Position numbers and translations under genes: made by a program. From positions 11,831,501 to 11,895,500 of the forward strand of contig NZ_AP024745.1 of NCBI RefSeq assembly GCF_019704555.1: a stretch of DNA of 64,000 nucleotides. Direction: 5' to 3'. Position 1 is the stretch's first letter. Each line of letters begins with the position of its first letter. Source of the DNA: Actinoplanes sp. L3-i22. Lineage in GTDB: Bacteria > Actinomycetota > Actinomycetes > Mycobacteriales > Micromonosporaceae. The notes below the pieces were generated by a model. The model was not told the origin of the DNA, did no database searches, and saw nothing but the letters and a program-made list of their open reading frames with translations. Shown in pieces: positions 61,114-64,000 of this stretch.

Positions 61114-62688
61114 GTGACGACTAGCCTGCATCGCCCAACGACCGACAGCAGCCGGAGTAAGAACGTGCGGTACGACAGCTTCGAGTGGCCGCAGAAGGAC
61201 GAGCAGCCACCGAGCAACGGTGTCCCCCGATCGGCGTGGACCCGACAGCACCGCCGGCTCTCGCGCTGGCATCGGCCGTACACCGCGGTCTTGATCGTTC
61301 TCGACATCCTCTCCACCCTCGGCGCCAGCCTGATCGCTGACAACTTCCTCGAGAAGTCGCGGAGTGGTTTCCAGTTCAAGAGCTGGGGCTTCCTCGAGGG
61401 CGGCGACCTCTTCAACTTCTTCGCCTACGTGGTCCTCCCGCTCGGCTGGCTGATCCTGCTCTGGACCAACGGCACGTACGACCGCCGTTACCTGGGCCTG
61501 GGCAGCGAGGAGTTCAAGCGGATCGTGCGCACCTCGGTCACCGTGGTGGCCGCGGTCTCGCTGCTCGCGTTCGCCACCAAGACCGGCCTGTCGCGTGGCA
61601 CGGTCGCCACGGTGTCGCTGAGCGCGCTGCTGTTCATCCTGATCGGCCGGGTCACCGCACGGCAGGTGCTGCACGTCTCGCGCCGCCGCACCGGCCACGG
61701 CGCGCACCGGATGGTCCTGGTCGGCACGCTGCCCGAGGCGCTCGAGGTCTACACCGCGGTCACCCGCAGCCCGGCCGCCGGCCTGATCCCGGTCGCCATC
61801 CACATCACCGACGGCTACGCGGCCACCCGCGGCATCGAGACGCCGATCCCGATCTTCACCGGCCGGGACGTGCTGTCCCTGGTCCGCGAGGTCGGCGCGG
61901 ACACCATCGCGGTCTGCGGCTCGGCCAGCGCCGAGCCCGGCGAGCTGCGCCGCCTGGCCTGGCAGCTGGAGGGCACCGGCGTCGACCTGGTCGTCGCGCC
62001 GCAGCTCACCGACATCGCCGGCCCCCGGGTGCACATCCGCCCGATCGAGGGCCTGCCGCTGCTGCACGTCGAGGAGCCCACGCTCTCCGGCCCCGGCTGG
62101 CTGATCAAGAACCTGATCGACCGGGTCGTCGCCGCGATCGGCCTGCTCCTGATCAGCCCGATCCTCGCGGTGATCGCGCTCGGCATCCGGCTCTCCGACC
62201 CCGGCCCGGTGATCTTCCGGCAGACCCGGGTCGGCCACGACGGCCAGACGTTCAAGGTCTGGAAGTTCCGGACGATGTACGTCGACGCCGAGGAGCGCAA
62301 GGCCACGCTGGAGGAGCTCAACGAGTCCGACGGCATGCTCTTCAAGATGAAGCACGACCCGCGGATCTTCGCCTTCGGCCAGAAACTGCGCGCGACGTCG
62401 CTGGACGAGCTGCCCCAGCTGATCAACGTGCTCAAGGGCGAGATGTCGCTGGTCGGGCCGCGCCCGCTGCCCGCCGACGACGGCGACTACCTGGGCGACG
62501 TCCGCCGACGCCTCCTGGTCCGGCCCGGCATCACCGGGTTGTGGCAGGTCAGCGGCCGCTCCGACCTGTCCTGGGACGAAGCGGTCCGGCTGGACCTCTA
62601 CTACGTCGACAACTGGTCGCTCACCTACGACCTGAGCATCCTGTGGCGCACGATCTGGGTGGTTCTGCGGCGCAAGGGCGCTTACTGA
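61114..62688 (+). CDS. Polyprenyl-phosphate sugar (glycosyl-1-phosphate) transferase
   Basis: 524 residues from GTG 61114 (GGGAGG upstream; the frame is open to 60955). Five N-terminal membrane helices (TAVLIVLDILSTLGASLIAD, YVVLPLGWLILLWTNGTY and others), a CoA-binding-like Rossmann segment (~190-290), then a further helix (VVAAIGLLLISPILAVIALG) and the Bac_transf catalytic domain: RQTRVGHDGQTFKVWKFRTM, RATSLDELPQLINVLKGEMS and LVGPRPLPADDGDYLG, with SLVGPRP and the DE pair of the active site. It attaches a sugar-1-phosphate to undecaprenyl phosphate, the first step of exopolysaccharide or glycan assembly. Confidence 0.95.
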   Translation: MTTSLHRPTTDSSRSKNVRYDSFEWPQKDEQPPSNGVPRSAWTRQHRRLSRWHRPYTAVLIVLDILSTLGASLIADNFLEKSRSGFQFKSWGFLEGGDLFNFFAYVVLPLGWLILLWTNGTYDRRYLGLGSEEFKRIVRTSVTVVAAVSLLAFATKTGLSRGTVATVSLSALLFILIGRVTARQVLHVSRRRTGHGAHRMVLVGTLPEALEVYTAVTRSPAAGLIPVAIHITDGYAATRGIETPIPIFTGRDVLSLVREVGADTIAVCGSASAEPGELRRLAWQLEGTGVDLVVAPQLTDIAGPRVHIRPIEGLPLLHVEEPTLSGPGWLIKNLIDRVVAAIGLLLISPILAVIALGIRLSDPGPVIFRQTRVGHDGQTFKVWKFRTMYVDAEERKATLEELNESDGMLFKMKHDPRIFAFGQKLRATSLDELPQLINVLKGEMSLVGPRPLPADDGDYLGDVRRRLLVRPGITGLWQVSGRSDLSWDEAVRLDLYYVDNWSLTYDLSILWRTIWVVLRRKGAY

Positions 62689-62703
62689 CCGACAGCTTTC
62701 CGG

Positions 62704-62732
62704 AACGGCCCGCTCCTTGCGGGCCGTTTTTT
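62704..62732 (+). terminator. Strong intrinsic terminator
   Basis: AACGGCCCGC and GCGGGCCGTT with a 5-base loop, followed by a T6 run, 15 bp past the sugar transferase stop. Confidence 0.92.
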
Positions 62733-62763
62733 GTTGCCTCAGGCTTCGCCATCAAGATCTTTT

Positions 62764-62914
62764 TTGCCTCGGCTGCGGCCAATAACTGATCGTCGCTCCC
62801 GCGGGGACCCCTGCGGGCTTCGCAGGGCGCTGGCGCGCCCAGAACGCGAAGCCCTCCGGGGCGATGTCCGTGGGTGGTTGCGGCCCCAAAACCCCGTCAC
62901 CGAGCAGCGGAAAC
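62764..62914 (+). repeat. Dispersed intergenic repeat, copy B
   Basis: Bases 62764-62810 are identical to 36462-36508 and the remainder is ~80% identical to copy A. The hairpin GGGCTTCGC...GCGAAGCCC is perfect here. It lies between the sugar transferase terminator and an ECF-type promoter cassette. Confidence 0.8.
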
Positions 62915-62954
62915 GTCGCCTCCGGGAACTTTCTCCAAAAAAGTTCGGCCGGGG

Positions 62955-62988
62955 TGTCACCTGAGCCGGCCGGAAGCCACGTCTATCC
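62955..62988 (+). promoter_or_regulatory. Predicted ECF-type promoter (TGTCACCT / CGTCTATCC)
   Basis: TGTCACCT (62955-62962) and CGTCTATCC (62980-62988) are 17 bp apart, in the same sequence context as the promoter at 19829-19863, including the preceding AAAAAAGTT(C/T)GGC and the following AGGCGTCAGTC. The nearest plausible plus-strand gene is the histidine kinase at 63317, 330 bp on. Confidence 0.55.
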
Positions 62989-63316
62989 AGGCGTCAGTCC
63001 ATTGAGCACAGCGGGCTGAGGGAGGATCACGACCGGCGCGCCCGGCGTGTCACTGCGGTCCGGCTGCCACGGGGGGAGCCAGACGAGCGACCCGCCGGGC
63101 GTCCGCCACGCCCGTGTCCACAACCCCGTCAACGCCCCAAGCCGGATCGTTCAGCCGCAGGTCCGCTTGCTCCGGGGTCGCGGGGGATCGACTGCCTGAT
63201 CGTGCTGGGCCGACTGCTTGGTCGCGGGACCGGTTTGCCGGGGCACGCGGGCGAGTTATCCACAGGCGTGGAAGTGGGCATGGCGCGCGGGGCGGGAAGG
63301 CGACAGGATCTGTGCC
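62989..63316. other. Gene-poor stretch before the histidine kinase gene
   Basis: A 50-codon open frame from GTG 63047 to 63199 starts 21 bp after a GGGAGG but matches nothing I know. It may be a small protein under the ECF promoter or a decayed gene. A single TTATCCACA (63256-63264) is a DnaA-box match of no clear importance. Confidence 0.5.
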
Positions 63317-64000
63317 GTGGCGGGACAGATCGGAAGCGTGCTGGCGGTCATCGCCGTGCTGGCGGCATTGGCCGCCGCGGTGGTGGCCGTGTTGCGGCTG
63401 CGCGCCCGCCGCGGGATCGCCACCACCATGCAGCGCGCCACCTGGGAGGTGCTGCACACCGCGTCGCTGGCCGCCGAGCCGCTGCGGGCCGGGCTCACCC
63501 CGGCCACCGCCGCCAAGGCCGCGCGACATCTGCGCACGCTGGTGGGCGCGGTCGGCCTGAGCCTGTCCGACGGTGATCGTTGCCTGGCGTTCGACGGCCG
63601 CGGCGCCCACCACAGCGACCAGTTCACCGCCGCCGCCCAGCGGGCTCTCGGCAGCCGGCGGTCGGTCGTCCTGACCGCCGGTGACCTGCCCTGCGATCGG
63701 GTGGACTGCGTGGTCCGCGGCGCGGTGGTCGCCCCGCTGCCCGGGCCGGGCGTGGCCGCCGCCGGTGCGGCCGCCCTGGTCGCGGTCTCCGACGGCCCAC
63801 CCGCGCCGGGCCTGGTTCAGGCCACGCTGGAGGCGGCCCGCTGGGCGAGCTCGCAGCTCGCGCTCGCCGAGCTGGACACGTCGCGGGAGCGGCTGGCCCG
63901 GGCCGAGGTGCGAGCGCTGCGCGCGCAGATCAGCCCGCACTTCATCTACAACGCGCTGACCGCGATCGCCTCGTTCGTGCGCACCGACCCGGAGCGCGCC
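63317..64000 (+). CDS. LytS/YpdA-type sensor histidine kinase (3' end outside window)
   Basis: The frame from GTG 63317 is open to the window edge (228 codons). AGGA lies 8 bp before the start. Residues ~7-28 are one membrane helix (VLAVIAVLAALAAAVVAVLR), followed by a GAF-like sensory region (~45-170, with LSLSDGDRCLAFDGRGA and VRGAVVAPLPGPGVA) and a coiled helix leading to EVRALRAQISPHFIYNALTA, the HisKA-type phosphoacceptor motif of the LytS family (His in ISPHFIYN). The ATPase domain lies beyond the window. A response regulator gene is expected downstream; it would control envelope or carbon-related functions. Confidence 0.9.
   Translation, partial: MAGQIGSVLAVIAVLAALAAAVVAVLRLRARRGIATTMQRATWEVLHTASLAAEPLRAGLTPATAAKAARHLRTLVGAVGLSLSDGDRCLAFDGRGAHHSDQFTAAAQRALGSRRSVVLTAGDLPCDRVDCVVRGAVVAPLPGPGVAAAGAAALVAVSDGPPAPGLVQATLEAARWASSQLALAELDTSRERLARAEVRALRAQISPHFIYNALTAIASFVRTDPERA

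Noticed and set aside
63256..63264. TTATCCACA, a perfect DnaA box, as a sign of a replication origin
   Set aside because: It is a single site; no cluster of boxes, no dnaA or dnaN and no AT-rich unwinding region are nearby.

Overview
The window is chromosomal DNA of a high-GC actinobacterium. Strong G/C bias at third codon positions, frequent GTG/TTG starts, many ECF-type sigma factors, DrrA/DrrB-type ABC genes, a DUF5324-like protein and a lone EccB-like protein all point to Micromonosporaceae. Actinoplanes or a near relative is my best guess; this is an inference from style and gene content, not a database match. There is no rRNA, CRISPR array, complete prophage or intact insertion sequence.

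Layout. 1-4.3 kb: a CHAT-like protein (cut by the window edge) tail-to-tail with a caspase-family protease, then an ECF sigma factor with a membrane partner. 4.3-9.3 kb: two large secreted proteins with Ig-like or repeat domains. 9.3-12.7 kb: a GbsR/MarR-like regulator divergent from a DUF4097-DrrA-DrrB operon, with a promoter region full of TTGCAAC-type motifs. 12.8-25.4 kb: extracellular and cell-surface functions. These are a secreted propeller/Ig protein, a membrane-anchored GH18 enzyme divergent from a processive GT2 glycosyltransferase fused to an EAL domain, a lipoprotein, a GH64 beta-1,3-glucanase with a ricin lectin, an enolase and another Ig-like secreted protein. 25.4-28.0 kb: two back-to-back sigma/membrane-partner modules. 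28.2-29.7 kb: a secreted RTX calcium-binding protein. 30.3-30.5 kb: tRNA-Arg and tRNA-Ser.

30.7-43.6 kb is mixed housekeeping and accessory DNA: an EcsC-like protein overlapping a CPBP protease, a flavohemoglobin-like reductase, an HTH-peptide deformylase fusion, an iron-box-controlled FhuF-like protein, a GT-C-like membrane protein, a methyltransferase, a YbhB protein, an NlpC/P60 hydrolase and a quinone oxidoreductase. 43.7-45.5 kb looks like an old integration site: tRNA-Ser(UGA), a frameshifted tyrosine-integrase remnant and a secreted protein made of two nearly identical copies of one module. 45.9-53.4 kb: a SoxR-like regulator divergent from a split transketolase, PH-domain proteins, a rhomboid protease, a cyclophilin, a short EccB and CorA.

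53.5-64 kb: an aminotransferase, then a compact overlapping operon (nucleotidyltransferase, glycerol-1-phosphate dehydrogenase-like enzyme, CDP-alcohol phosphotransferase) that looks like a pathway for an unusual polar head group or polyol-phosphate. It is followed by an arylsulfotransferase-like protein, a GT4 glycosyltransferase, an Fpg/Nei glycosylase, a polyprenyl-phosphate sugar transferase and the start of a LytS-type histidine kinase.

The most unusual items are the GT2-EAL fusion facing a membrane-anchored GH18 enzyme, the CHAT-like/caspase pair, the HTH-deformylase fusion, the G1P-dehydrogenase operon, a dispersed structured intergenic repeat (two copies, 47 identical bases plus a covarying hairpin) and a conserved ECF-type promoter cassette present twice.
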